A DNA stretch of 64,000 nt from contig NC_133491.1 of the NCBI RefSeq assembly GCF_025370935.1, positions 739,649 to 803,648 on the forward strand. Reading direction: 5' to 3'. Origin of the DNA: Choristoneura fumiferana (Eukaryota > Arthropoda > Insecta > Lepidoptera > Tortricidae). The notes beneath the pieces were generated by a model. That model did no database searches. It was not told the origin of the DNA and was given only the letters and a program-made list of their open reading frames with translations. Position 1 is the stretch's first letter; every line of letters starts with the position of its first letter. Of this stretch, positions 28,730-39,257 are shown in pieces. The position numbers and the translations under genes are program-made.

Positions 28730-28990
28730 ATGGAAAAACCCGTCACATGCGAGTCGGATTCGCACACCGAGTTTCTTATAAATTTGTTGGTATATAGATA
28801 TCCAGTAGTAGCAGAGCCTCCTAAGCAAAATGTATGCAGTGGGTCATTTTAAATGGTCACCGACGTAGACAGACAGACTCTTTTCTAATTTTTGTGCTAT
28901 GAGAGCTACTTTCATACCAAATTTCCAGTTTCTGGGACAACCAGAATACCCCATAGGTTTTTGGTCACGATTATTATTATTATTACGGAA
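28730..28990 (+). mobile_element. Element G fragment
   Basis: GAAAAACCCGTCACATGCGA then GTCGGATTCGCACACCGAG (28731-28769), followed by GATATCCAGTAGTAGCAGAG and CCTCCTAAGCAAAATGTATG, parallels the copy at 50168. The GGGTTCCG word after the head is lost. A short (ATT)n run at about 28970-28984 precedes element F. Confidence 0.7.
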
Positions 28991-28991
28991 A

Positions 28992-29152
28992 AGCTTTTTT
29001 TTACAATATTTTATTTAGTTTCACCTGCCCGTTGTCTGTCTGTCTGTCTGTAATCAAATCGTGCAAGTTAAATTCGACCAACATGCAGTTTGGGTGACAA
29101 GACAAGTACAGTCAACAAAAAGTACAGTCTGCAAAAAAAGGTTGTATTAAAA
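28992..29152 (-). mobile_element. Element F, internally deleted
   Basis: TTTATTTAGTTTCACCTGCC, CTGTCTGTAATCAAATCGTG and AATTCGACCAACATGCAG are followed directly by TTTGGGTGACAAGACAAGTA and CAAAAAAAGGTTGTATT. Relative to 26830-27135 about 150 bp of the centre is missing, from after CCAACTTCCAG to before TGTAGTTTGG; the short shared CAG/GTA words may have guided the deletion. Confidence 0.75.
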
Positions 29153-29842
29153 ATGAAATTATTTTGATTAGGTTGACTTAGAAGTTTAATTTTGTTTGAT
29201 TGCTTCAAGGGGTAGTAGATTTAAGTATTTTTGATATTATTTTTAGCTTAAAAAAAAAAAGATGGACAACAAAGTGATCCTATAAAAGCTCCGGGTTATC
29301 CTTTTGAGAACTCCAAAATGAGCCACACCCTATTATTATACTGTGTGTGAGGATTGTTATCAAATGTAAACAAACTATCTTACCCTATTTTTTATATCAT
29401 ACCAAGGGTAGAATTATAACCCCATAAGAACATTCCTAGGCGGATTGAGATAGTTCCACGGTCGCATCACTTTCCATCCTGTATAATTTCATGCAATGAA
29501 ACATATTTCATGAAACCCTTCTGAAAGTGGCGGTACAACCTGCGACATTGTCGCGGCTGAAACGCACGTGCCTGCACTTCAGTCCGAGGCCCGTGACCTA
29601 GTAATGTATGGATTTCAGGCATAAATAGGTGACGCGGGTATTTTTAGCTTCTATCGCTGGAAACGTGGAAATTGTTTTGCTACAAACAGTTGTATGTTGA
29701 CGATATCATTGTTAATTTTGAAGACGAATTGTTAACAGCTACTTATGTACTAATATGACACAAAAATGTCAAAGATGTCAATCGGACTTTACGATACTAG
29801 CGCCCTCTATCTTGTCATAGAAAACCTCATTAGGTAGGTAGA
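29153..29842. other. No gene seen
   Basis: Unassigned. ACTAGCGCCCTCTATCTTGT near 29797-29816 and CAAGAGGGCGCTATTGTTC near 29988-30006 are partly inverted repeats around the next element. Confidence 0.45.
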
Positions 29843-29844
29843 GA

Positions 29845-29940
29845 GCCTGTTTTCACCACTCAATGATAAATTTAATGTTAAACATAGACGACATATTTGT
29901 CACATAAAATTTATCAATTTGTAGTGGAACAGGCCCTAAA
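29845..29940. mobile_element. Hairpin MITE, diverged short copy
   Basis: AGAGCCTGTTTTCACCACTC then AATGATAAATTT pairs with AAATTTATCAATTTGTAGTG then GAACAGGCCCTA. The ends match the GGGGCTGTTTCACC family, but the middle is shortened and substituted. Confidence 0.6.
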
Positions 29941-30040
29941 AATACTTTATTGAAATTAATGGTAAACCAAAAATATATGACTATTGTCAAGAGGGCGCTA
30001 TTGTTCTTATTTATATGGCAATAGTTCAGAGGGCCTACTC

Positions 30041-30118
30041 CGAAATTCGAAAGTCGAAGTTCGTATCGTACCGTCCCTCTCGCTCTCCTATTAAATAGTA
30101 TAAGTGTCAGAGTGTCAT
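30041..30118 (+). repeat. Single arm of the 15718-type hairpin element
   Basis: ACTCCGAAATTCGAAAGTCG then AAGTTCGTATCGTACCGTCC and CTCTCGCTCTCCTATTAAAT match the left arm and loop at 15718-15790. The right arm is lost. Confidence 0.65.
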
Positions 30119-30349
30119 TCCCTAAGCTTTTTTTTTCAGTAGTTTATTATAAACATTATTTACAATGATCCGTTGTTGACTACTAATCGTTTTTGGGTAT
30201 TTTTTGTTATTGTTCAAAGGAACCGCCACAGTGACACTGACGATCATTAAAATTATTGCCAGTGTAAGAAATTAGTTCCAATGAAATTCCGCAACATGGC
30301 AAATAGTTATATATTTCTGGTCAGGCTTTAAACTCGTCATTTTTTACTA

Positions 30350-30565
30350 CGAACTAGCTTTTGCCCGCGGCTTCGTCCGCGTAGAATTCGTTTATCGCGC
30401 GCTGTTCGCTCGGGAACTATGCATTTTTCCGCAAAAAATAGTAGCCTATGTCACTCTCTGGCCCATAAAAATCTCTATGCCGAAAATCACGTCAATCCGT
30501 CGCTCCGTTTGGACGTGAAAGACGGACGAACATACAAACACTTTTTCACATTTATAATATTAGTA
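30350..30565 (-). repeat. Repeat E, near complete, antisense
   Basis: AACTAGCTTTTGCCCGCGGC then TTCGTCCGCGTAGAATTCG at the left, CCTATGTCACTCTCTGGCCC in the middle, and CACATTTATAATATTAGTAT at the right. Frames on both strands here (30419-30750) are repeat-derived. Confidence 0.75.
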
Positions 30566-31042
30566 TGGACAACACATATTACCATTGAAATGAAAACCAT
30601 TTCGAGCGTAAAAACTTTGAGACCTCGACAAACTGACATGACAATTTTCAACACAAACTCAGCAGATGCCAGCGCGTCCCCCTCTTTATGGCAGGGGTAG
30701 GCAGACAGCAAAATTATGAATGTGCCCAGACCAGCCATTAGTCTAGCCAAAGCAGACTTCTAGAGAGCTAGATCCAGTTCTATTTTCTCAGTTATAAGTG
30801 CGTCTCTATCCCACTACGTTGGTAAGAAAAGGATACTAACTTTTCAGGCAGACGTTATAAGATAAGAATGCTAGTTCAACAATTTAGTATCGTGTTACTT
30901 TATTCAGAGATGCAGTTTTGCGCGAGATATACCGTTAAATGGGTCTTAAGGGTGTACGACTAAGAACTTATGAGATGAAGAATAGTTTTAAAGTATAGCT
31001 GTTCCACTAAGTTTGTCTACATCCCTTGGGAACATTATTTTT
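30566..31042. other. No gene seen
   Basis: Includes a GC-richer segment with CCCCCTCTTTATGGCAGGGG near 30679-30698. Unassigned. Confidence 0.4.
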
Positions 31043-31590
31043 GACGACCGGATGGCCAAGTGGTTAGAGAACCTGACTACGAAGCTTGAGGTTCCGGGTT
31101 CGATTACCGGTCGGGGCAGATATAATTTTTTTTTTTTTTTATACTACTAGATGGCAAACGAGCAAGTGGGTCTCCTGATGGTAAGAGATCACCACCGCCC
31201 ATAAACATCTGCAACACCAGGGGTATTGCAGACGCGTTGCCAACCTAGAGGCCTAAGATGGGATACCTCACGTGCCAGTAATTTCACCGGCTGTCTTACT
31301 CTCCAAGCCGGAACACAACAGTGCAAGCACTGCTGCTTCACGGCAGGATTAGCGAGCAAGATGGTGGTAGCAATCCGGGCGGACCTTGCACAAGGTCCTA
31401 CCACCTGCAAAAAATTTGTATGAATAATACGAATGTTTGTTTTCTGGGGGATTGGATGTTCAATATGTATTTAAGTATGTATTTATCTATATAAGTATGT
31501 TTATCCGTTGCCTAGTATCCATAGTACAAGATTTGCTTTGGGGCTAGCACACCAATTGGTGTGAAGTGTCCCATGATATTTATTTATATA
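31043..31590 (+). repeat. SINE-B interrupted by element D
   Basis: The head GACGACCGGATGGCCAAGTG (31043-31062) and B box GGGTTCGATTACC lead to GGGGCAGATAT at 31114-31123. The expected continuation TTTGTATGAATAATACGAAT resumes only at 31415. The SINE-B 3' half then runs to CCCATGATATTTATTTAT. Removing 31124-31414 leaves a continuous SINE-B, so D inserted into an existing SINE. Confidence 0.92.
31126..31411 (-). mobile_element. Element D insertion within SINE-B
   Basis: Read on the minus strand: TTTTGCAGGTGGTAGGACCT at the start, the CCTTGTGCAAGG hairpin, CTGCCGTGAAGCAGCAGTGC and TTACCATCAGGAGACCCACT, then a poly(A) tail seen as T15 at 31126-31140. Frames on both strands (31189-31423) are shadows. 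A TAATTT/AAATTT pair at the junctions may be a short, eroded target duplication. Confidence 0.88.
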
Positions 31591-31870
31591 TTTATTTATT
31601 ATATCGGGATAAAAAATAACGAGTAACCCGAAAATATTCCAATGCTAGCTCCACCCATGCAATTTGCTCAATAAAACCGTTTTCATCTCTCCTGTTCGGA
31701 AAGTTTGTTTGTCATGGGTAGATAGCCGGGTGGAAAAATGCGTTATCATCTCTAGGTTGGAAAGTTTTTTTTTTATTATTTTTACTATCAGCCACGGAGT
31801 CGAAGATAATTAAGTTACGTCAATGACACTTTTATTCACGTTTCGGCATGGCCATCTAGATCCACGTTGT
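31591..31870. other. No gene seen
   Basis: AT-rich, with two GGAAAGTTT words in the same direction near 31699 and 31760. No coding support. Confidence 0.4.
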
Positions 31871-31871
31871 G

Positions 31872-32060
31872 ACCAAGAAGCTTATAAAACAACACTGGAG
31901 GTTAAACGCCGAACATCCGTTTGAAACAAGAAATGTAGATCTTTATTACGTTACGTCGTTTTGAAAGAAAGGGAATATATAAATAAGTAATAAAGGTCAA
32001 ACTTCTTCGTTCGGCGTTCAACCTCCAGTTTTGTATATAAGCTCCTTGGTCGTGACCAAC
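31872..32060. mobile_element. Fold-back element
   Basis: TTGTGACCAAGAAGCTTATA and CTGGAGGTTAAACGCCGAAC at the left pair with GTTCGGCGTTCAACCTCCAG and TATAAGCTCCTTGGTCGTGA at the right. Weaker pairing continues into TTTATTACG / GTAATAAAGG around GAAAGAAAGGGAATAT. Confidence 0.75.
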
Positions 32061-33540
32061 TAGTTTTTTTTTTTAAAGTCGGTCGTGGAAAGTGGCCAGT
32101 GCGAAAAGGTTGGAGGTTGGATATAAGTAAATTGAATTTATTATTATTCTCTATTTGTAGTATTTTTCCTCACAGTCGAAATGAAAAGTAGTGTCTAACT
32201 CTTAACTTATTTCCCCTCGAACTCACTTCTCACTTCGTTCGAGCGCTAGAAATATCTCGGGTGGAATAGGTCACTTTCCACCCTAGGTTATCAATCTACT
32301 ATTGCGGCTTGGGGCCCTAAAGAACGAAATGCATTATTAGGTACCAAAAGTAAATTATGCAACTGGATTTCAGCTTTCTATAATAGGTTTTAATGTATGA
32401 ACCGGCAACGACTGACTTAAAAAATACATACAGTCGAACATAGAACGTCCTCCTTTTTGAAAGTCGGTTGAAAACTGCATTATCATTGCGTGTGATGCAT
32501 TATAAAAGCAGTAAGTATATCAATACGAATCTGAATGCAAATTCGGTTTATCGTTTACAGGATTACCTGTTTTTTTTCGCTATGGCCCTTATACTGTCCA
32601 TAGCGAACCAGGTCTTGTTTTTTTTTTCTAAAGGGCAGTTTTTCTCGCAAGATTCTACAAAAAGAAAGTGCTCCAGTCCTGTTAACACAACAAAAGCTTT
32701 TCTTTTATTACCGTGCGTCTTTCTGTTTGGGGGAGGCACTGATTGATCGACTCACAGCCAGGGCTGTCACTGCACGGCTGACAAATTATTTTATTTTTCG
32801 TAGACGATTTGCTATTTCTAAGGGACATGTTTTTTACTCCCAGACGCGAAAGAAGGGTGATATAAATTTAACGCGTTTATATGTAATATCTCGTCGGAGC
32901 TTTGATTGTGCGTGTTCGACACTATTTATTAATGAAGTTGAAATTTTATTTTATAACATTAAAAATGTATTTCTCTAAAGACTATTTGTCAAAAGACACG
33001 TTGGCAAATAAAACACAGTCGGCAAAATCACAAAATCACAAACATTTTTTTAATTCGTATTCTAAGAAAAAAAAGTATTATTTAAAAAAAAACCTCGTAT
33101 TTAAAAAATAATACTTAAAAATATTCATCATCAGACCCATAATTCTATTAATGGATAGAAGGCTCCGTATTTCCATACTCTGTTCTGCCAAAGCTTTGCC
33201 TCTTCATGTAAAAGAATATTTTTACACAGCTATCGTTACCTACACATATAAAAACCTCCAACCCGAGTCTTAGTTTACATACTAAGGGCTATGATAAACC
33301 TAATGACGTACACCTAATGTATTTAATTCTTTGATCGTCGTTCGACGCATTTAAATCGATTGGTGACGAGAGTTGACACCTAAATAATTTTACAAAAAAT
33401 AATAAAAGTACTCTCTAAAATAACTCGGAGACTATTTTTACTTTATTGATTTTCACTCTCAGTTTTTCTAAATAAACTTGCAAAATACTTAGCTTTGCAA
33501 CATCCTCACCTCAAATAGATACTATAAGAAATGCAGTAAG
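32061..33540. other. No gene assigned
   Basis: AT-rich. CCCTCGAACTCACTTCTCAC then TTCGTTCGAG near 32215-32244 and GGAAAGTGG/CCACTTTCC-type words suggest a worn fold-back. CGCTATGG and CCATAGCG (about 32579-32605) form a small hairpin. Three plus-strand frames of 69-92 codons between 32468 and 33111 are AT-driven and carry no recognisable motif. Confidence 0.45.
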
Positions 33541-33544
33541 TGTA

Positions 33545-33595
33545 GTTTTTTGTACTGCTTTATGGTGTGCTATAAAGAATATTTGTATTTGTATA
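33545..33595 (+). repeat. LINE 3' tail of the GTATT family
   Basis: TTTTTGTACTGCTTTATGGT then GTGCTATAAAGAATATTTGT and ATTTGTATAC matches the complement of 45008-45066 (TACTGATTTATGGTGTGCAATAAA). The AATAAA equivalent is mutated to TATAAA. Confidence 0.6.
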
Positions 33596-34300
33596 CAGAA
33601 TAATACAGTCATGGAAAAACGTATTTGTCAAATGTAGTGTATATAAAATTTAGATTGTAAATTGTAGTATTAAAAAATTGTAACCACAAAAATGTACAGT
33701 GGCAGTTCAAATTGAATAAAAAAAAATCAAGACCTTTAACAAATTTGTTTAAACTGCCCAACCATCTGAAAGACAAATTTTATAAAATCTTATTATATGC
33801 GGTGGCAACCCTAACTAAAGGCAAGGGCCCAAAGTAAGGAAGCGTATTCGTCTGGCGACTTCTTAATCTTTTGCCTAAGCCTTGGTCAAGGTAGAGGTTA
33901 AAAGCGAATCGCTTTTGACGTAGGTATAGTTTTTGAGCTTAAATTCGGAGAATAATAGAGCCGAATATGACTTATGTTTCTATATCTAATAGTACAACTG
34001 TTATAAATTCGAAAGTTTGTGTGTGTATATAACTCTTTTTTTATTTCTAACCTCATATGGCAGATTTAGATATTGTACGACGTATCACTAAATCAATTCA
34101 ATATGGAACGTGTTCTTATCACACAATATTCTATTTACCTATATAACTAACTCAATAAAAACCTGTACATATCATTTGATTTGCAGAATGCTTGTACAAC
34201 GAAACGTAAGTTTTTTTTTTAATACATTAACCTGAAAACTATAATATAGTACCTGAAAACTTTTTCATTTATTTTAAAAAAACTTTGCTAGTAAAATTGG
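33596..34300. other. No gene seen; repeat E scrap
   Basis: GTTATAAATTCGAAAGTTTG then TGTGTGTATATAA near 34002-34034 is a repeat E start. The rest is AT-rich and unassigned. Confidence 0.45.
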
Positions 34301-34303
34301 GTC

Positions 34304-34719
34304 CTAGTATTTTTTTTGACTTAAGTACAGTTGGTACAAAATTTTGTGACTCGACAAAAAAATGTGAATATAACTTGAAGGAGTACCCCAATCGCGTAGC
34401 TTAGTGTCGCAATAGACTTTCGTTAGCTGGCGCTGTATATTTGCGTGTGTGCGTGAGCTCCTAGTGTCCGTATATGGTCGTAATTGACGTTCAAAGTTTA
34501 GCAACTCGCATGCGGCTTCGGCAGAATATTTAATTTCGAGTATGGGCTCAAAATATCGGTTACGCTTAGATACACCAGCGAGTAGTTTCTGGTGAAATAA
34601 TTCTTCATATATAGGCAATATTGATAACAGCGCCATCTAACGGGACATTGATCATGAGCTATACCAGTATCGTCCTTAAAAATAACTTGATCGCTTCCCG
34701 CTTGTTTCTTAAGCCTCAA
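34304..34719 (-). other. Overlapping minus-strand frames, probably non-coding
   Basis: Frames of 110 codons (34304-34636) and 73 codons (34498-34719) overlap out of register. Neither has a domain, signal or membrane segment I can name. CAGCGCCATCTA at 34629-34640 resembles a word I recall from lepidopteran dispersed repeats. A broken repeat or mobile-element remnant is likelier than a gene. Confidence 0.3.
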
Positions 34720-35098
34720 CCACAGTCCCAGATCATCGAGTGTCTATCGCTTTATTGTTTGTGCAAACACCCTAATGTTAGACAAAGAAAACTATAAATG
34801 TTACACTTAAATGACTTTAAAGTCGATAAGTAGACTTTATGACTATGATAATAGCAGTAAATGAAAGAATCATAGCAAACGCCGTAAATAATTCTCCTGT
34901 TTCGTACAGTCTCGTCGAGAGTTAAGTATTATGATACCGTCTTTGAATAGCGACTGTCGCTTAACTGTCGCAAATTGTATGATGGGCGTCGCTTGACATC
35001 GCGCGTACTGAGTTTCGTGGTACAAGGCGTTCGGTTTATGTCAAAGGTGCGACCGGGTGAGCGAGCGGACGTGGCGGCCAAATTGCCAGTTGGTAAAT
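34720..35098. other. No gene seen
   Basis: Unassigned. An 82-codon frame starting 34975 runs into the fold-back arm and is unsupported. Confidence 0.4.
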
Positions 35099-35100
35099 CA

Positions 35101-35535
35101 TTTCCCCAAAATTGTTATTTCCTAGTAGCAAAATTTCCGTTCGCATTTTTTTCCAAATGCTTTTTTTCCCAACATGTTTTTTTACTGAAGCTTAGACACA
35201 GTAACATAGGTAGGTTTAGGTAGTAACATATATAATATCATTGGTACATACAAAATACAAACGAAAATACAAATAATTTATTTTGCAACATAGGTAAATT
35301 ACAGGCTGTTCTGGCTGGTTTAGGTTATGTTAAGTTTACATTCTATTGTAACAATGTATTATTTAAACCAATAACCTTTTTTCATTTTAATTTTTTCATT
35401 TTTCATCGGACAAAACACAAAAGGAGGAGCTCCGTCGACACTGTGTTTCTGTCGACTATGATTGGGAAGAAAAGCATTTGGGAAAAAAACGCGAATGGAA
35501 ATTTTGTTACTAGGAAATAACGATTTTCCCTTTAG
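35101..35535. mobile_element. Inverted repeat pair, about 70-bp arms, 270-bp spacer
   Basis: CAAAATTGTTATTTCCTAGT then AGCAAAATTTCCGTTCGCAT and CAAATGCTTTTTTTCCCAA (about 35105-35173) pair with TTGGGAAGAAAAGCATTTGG, CGCGAATGGAAATTTTGTTA and CTAGGAAATAACGATTTTC (about 35462-35530). A TACGGAACCC word just right of the second arm recalls element G. Non-coding. Confidence 0.7.
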
Positions 35536-35878
35536 GTACGGAACCCAAGAGAGTGAAAGACCCCGTACAAAAATGTATTTTATCGTTATTACTCAGCTTC
35601 GATTCTAACGCTATACAACCAAGCAAAACAACATAAACATTCAAATTAGAAAAAAGACAAATAGCAACTAATAAGTCTACATTTCTCCAACTAAGTTCTC
35701 AGAACCAGCGTAAATTACAAGTCTCACCAATACTCTTGCGGTGCGAGCTACTCGCCTTAAGACTAGCAAGCCAGTAGATTAGTGCCGTCTGAGCTCGTAA
35801 GAGCTTTACCGGCTGAAAAGCTGTTTGTGTTTAGAACTGAGAGGCTTTGTTAGCTTTTGATTGTATATAAATATTATG
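35536..35878. other. No gene seen
   Basis: Unassigned sequence with slightly higher GC near 35730-35830. No frame supported. Confidence 0.4.
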
Positions 35879-35879
35879 T

Positions 35880-36178
35880 GTAATATTACTATCTTTTTTT
35901 GCTGACTGTTATTTTTGTTGACGGTACTTGTATTGCCACCAAAATTACATTTGCATGCCAAATTTCAAGTCGATGCCATTAACCGTTGAAGAGTTCCGTC
36001 TACGTTCCGGGGACTACAAGGATGTCACCACCAGATTATTGTATTGTCACGCCATTTACATCAGTATACCAAATTTCAAGTCAACCCAACTATTGGAAAT
36101 TGGTCGAATTTAACTTGCAAGATTTGATTACAGACAGACAGACAACGGGACAGGTGAAACTAAATAAAAGCTTGTAAA
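35880..36178 (+). mobile_element. Element F, plus orientation
   Basis: TTTTTTTGCTGACTGTTATT at the left, CCAAATTTCAAGTCGATGCC then ATTAACCGTTGAAGAG in the middle, and ACAGGTGAAACTAAATAAAA then GCTTGTA at the right. The left TACAAGC terminus is eroded to TACTATC. Frames of 61-63 codons are repeat-derived. Confidence 0.8.
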
Positions 36179-36740
36179 AAAAATATGTAAGAATTATTTA
36201 AGAATGTTCACAGCGCAAACAGTTAATTCCGCTTGCCTAGGCAATGGGGTAAAATGGCCTAAACCGGTCCCTTAATCTCTGAGACGTAGTAATCCGCGAA
36301 TATATCATAACGTTATGTTCGTAAACTCCTATAAATAGGCGTTTTTACCTCTTAAGGGATGTAAGTTGCTTTTTAGGGTTGGGTTTATATTCTATCCTAT
36401 ATTAAAACGAGCAAATCTTGAATGTAAATTATATGCACGATGATCTCGTGAACGGCTCCTAAATCTACAGGATTATGTGTGTTTTGGGCTAAGAAATCTA
36501 TGTCTTAACGTTTCGTGTTCTTCAAAATGTTCTTTATGTATATATTTTAGTTTTGTGGCTCCACCTTTTGGAGAATAACTGACCTACACAGAAAAACTCG
36601 AGACCTACACGAAAGAGGGTTTGATCAGGCCCTAAGTTAACCGTTACTATTACAGCTTTCTTCTATACATGAGTGGAAAACAACCGTCCTCCGCTCAGCC
36701 ACAATTAGATTAAAAAAGTTTTTGGTAAAAAAATCATTTT
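36179..36740. other. No gene seen
   Basis: AT-rich, unassigned. No repeat or frame recognised. Confidence 0.45.
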
Positions 36741-36742
36741 TG

Positions 36743-37222
36743 ATACAAGCTTTTATCGCTGGCTGCACTTTTTAGGGTTCCGTAGCCAAATGGCGAAAAA
36801 CGGAACCCTTATGGATTCGTCATATCTGTCTGTCAGTCTTTATAGACTGACAGAACTAGAACTTTTATATTATGTTACTTGCTGCTACGGAACCCTTCAT
36901 GGGCGAGTCCGACTCGCACTTGGCCGCTTTTTTGTTGACTGTACTTGCATTGTCACCCAAACTACATTTGCATGTATACCAAATTTCAAGTCGATTCTAT
37001 TAACAGTGCTATTAACCATTGAAGAGTTCCGTCCTGCGGAGACGGTCCTGGCTAGACTACCAGGATGTCACTACTAGATTATTCTATTTTCACGCAATTA
37101 CATAAGTATTCCAATTTCAAGTCAATCTGACGACTGGAAGTTGGTCAAATTTAACTTGCAAGGTTTGATTACAGACAAACAGACAGACAACGGGACAGGT
37201 GAAATTAAATAAAACCTTGAAA
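36743..37222 (+). mobile_element. Element F interrupted by element G
   Basis: The F start GATACAAGCTTTTATCGCTG (36743-36762) breaks off after GGCTGCAC. F resumes at TTGACTGTACTTGCATTGTC (about 36936-36955) and runs to GAAATTAAATAAAACCTTG. The insert between them is element G. A duplicated AACAGTGCTATTAACC word inside F is a small internal change. Confidence 0.82.
36770..36935 (-). mobile_element. Element G nested in element F
   Basis: Starts TTTTTAGGGTTCCGTAGCCA, contains AAAAACGGAACCCTTATGGA, TACGGAACCCTTCATGGGCG and AGTCCGACTCGCACTTGGCC, and ends GCTTTTTTG. The 95-codon frame at 36790-37077 is a by-product. T-rich sequence at both junctions hides the exact target duplication. Confidence 0.82.
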
Positions 37223-37776
37223 TATCATATAAGGTCTTTATAAGGTAGACGCAGTGCTAGTAACTGTCCCAATAGTTGACATTCTTAGTTTTGTCTTTAA
37301 CATTAGAGGTTGAGTGTTAGCATGTCAAACACAGGGGCAATTTACCTTAAGTTATCATATTTTGAATTAAACTACTCTTTGCGTTATATGCAAAGTAACT
37401 TTGGAAAACATTAGTATTCCCCATAGAACTACAGTAAACTTCTCTTGGGAGGGGGATTAGTACTCCCCCTTCCTCCACCAAGTTTTATTTCCGGTTCCGT
37501 CTCCTGGTTCCTTCCCGTGTTATTGTGGCAATGTCTCCTTGGAAATGTAAACTATTGTAATTTAAATAGAGACTAATTTACTGTGCAAGTTTAATAAATT
37601 GTGCTATTGTACAAGATGTGCTGTTTTTAAACGTTGCGAAGTTAAAGTGAGCGTTATTATGATACATTTTTTAAATATTATTTGTAGTTGTATACCTTTT
37701 AAAATAATTTCTAATAGTTTGCGCTACTAATTAAATGCACCATAAAACAGTCGAAAATCTTTTTTTAGATGAAACT
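37223..37776. other. No gene seen
   Basis: Contains the purine/pyrimidine-rich GGGAGGGGGATTAGTACTCC then CCCTTCCTCC near 37447-37476, a local imperfect palindrome. Otherwise unassigned. Confidence 0.45.
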
Positions 37777-37790
37777 ACGAGAAATTATAA

Positions 37791-38108
37791 GCCGTGGTGG
37801 CCTAGTGGTTTACCTATCGCCTCTTTAGCAGAGGGTTCGTGGGGTTCAAACCCCGGCTCGTTTACCTCTGAGTTTTTCGAATTCATGTGCGGAATTACCA
37901 TTGAATTTACCACGAGCTATGCGGTGAAAGGAAACATCGTGAGGAAACCTACACAAACCTGCGAAGCAATTCAATGGTGTGTGTTTGAAGTTCCCAATCC
38001 GCACTGGGCCCGCGTTGGGAACTATGGCCCAAGCCCTCTTGTTCTGAGAGGAGGCCTGTGCCCAGCAGTGGGACGTATATAGCCTGGGATGATGATGATG
38101 ATGATGAC
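37791..38108 (+). repeat. SINE-A, complete
   Basis: The A-box-like GCCGTGGTGGCCTAGTGGTT is at 37791-37810 and the B box GGGGTTCAAACCCC at about 37841-37854. The body and the GGCCTGTGCCCAGCAGTGGG end lead to the tail GATGATGATGATGATGATGA. ACGAGAAATT (37778-37787) before and ACGAGAAAATT (about 38106-38116) after look like an eroded target duplication. Frames through it are not genes. Confidence 0.93.
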
Positions 38109-38160
38109 GAGAAAATTTCCCATCAAATGATGTCATTAGCTGTTTGTGAGATAGGTTTTG

Positions 38161-38260
38161 NNNNNNNNNNNNNNNNNNNNNNNNNNNNNNNNNNNNNNNN
38201 NNNNNNNNNNNNNNNNNNNNNNNNNNNNNNNNNNNNNNNNNNNNNNNNNNNNNNNNNNNN
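38161..38260. other. Assembly gap, 100 N
   Basis: Exactly 100 undetermined bases, the usual placeholder for a gap of unknown length. Frames crossing it (37846-38346, 38058-38441, 38136-38318) are not interpretable. Confidence 0.97.
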
Positions 38261-38875
38261 GACTCATTTGAAGCACACTGAAATACAAAATAAACATTAC
38301 GTAAAACATATTCACCAAACTCGCAAAACTGCCTACATCCCCTCACGACTTGCTAAGCACTATTTTTATATCTCTTTCACCCACGCACTTAACAACAATT
38401 ACCGCATTAGTAGTTTAGTGCGCGCCAAATTTTTTGCTTAATTATTGCGATGAAACTTTTCCTTTTGGGTCAGCAGGTAAATGATCTTTGTAGGTTTTTA
38501 TACGGCTGTTTTGGTCCTTTGTTTTTGGCGAAGTCAAAGTCACAGAAAGTTCACTTTTTTCCTGCTAATACATTTGTTATAGAAACGAAAGGTAGAAATA
38601 ATTTTGTCGTGAAAAAAATAGCAGAAAAGTTAACAGTTAACTAAAAAGAGATTATGTTTAATACGGCCAAAGTTAGAAATATTTGTAAGTATGACGCGAT
38701 CTTTTTAATGTGCTCCTCGTATCTCTGGTAGAAACGCAGCCTTATTGGGAGATCGTACTTCTTTGCCATGTTTTTTAATTCAATACCTACCTAATACTCA
38801 ATACTTTATTGCTCTTCCGCAATGTATGGTTACAGAATGTATGGTTCTATATCGAAAAGTACCCAATAGCGTACA
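38261..38875. other. No gene seen
   Basis: AT-rich; small frames without recognisable motifs. Confidence 0.45.
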
Positions 38876-38877
38876 AT

Positions 38878-38989
38878 ACGCGTCTGCAATACCCTGGTGT
38901 TGCAGATTTATAGGCGGTGGTGATCTCTTACCATCAGGAGACCCATTTGCTCGTTGCCATCCAGTCAAATAAAAAAAAAAAAAAAAAAG
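38878..38989 (+). repeat. Element D, 5'-truncated, with long poly(A)
   Basis: TACGCGTCTGCAATACCCTG then GTGTTGCAGATTTATAGGCG, TTACCATCAGGAGACCCATT and GCCATCCAGTCAAAT, then an A-run of about 19 (38970-38988). The long, uninterrupted A-tail suggests a relatively recent insertion. Confidence 0.88.
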
Positions 38990-39255
38990 ACTTTTATTCC
39001 CATGGTTTCTGTATGAAACACTTTCGTAACTACAACTAAGTAAGTTGCTTTATTTTTATTTTCAATATCGGAAACAGATTACCCACTGGAGCAGATCTTT
39101 ACGCAACGACGTAAACAATAACAAAACAACGAAACGCAACCGAGCAAGATTTCCAACGCCGGTCACTTTGGATGCTTTCGAATCGACACGGTTTTTAAAC
39201 TGCGTTCAACGGATACCGAAAAATTGTTAAAATGCCAATTTATTTACTCTTTCCC
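38990..39255. other. No gene seen
   Basis: Unassigned; a 61-codon frame (39045-39230) has no recognisable features. Confidence 0.4.
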
Positions 39256-39257
39256 AG

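Noticed and set aside
34304..34719. Two overlapping minus frames as a gene
   Set aside because: Out-of-register overlap and no motif; a repeat-like word (CAGCGCCATCTA) lies in the same stretch.
37846..38441. 166- and 127-codon frames across 38161-38260
   Set aside because: They cross 100 N and SINE-A sequence; not interpretable.
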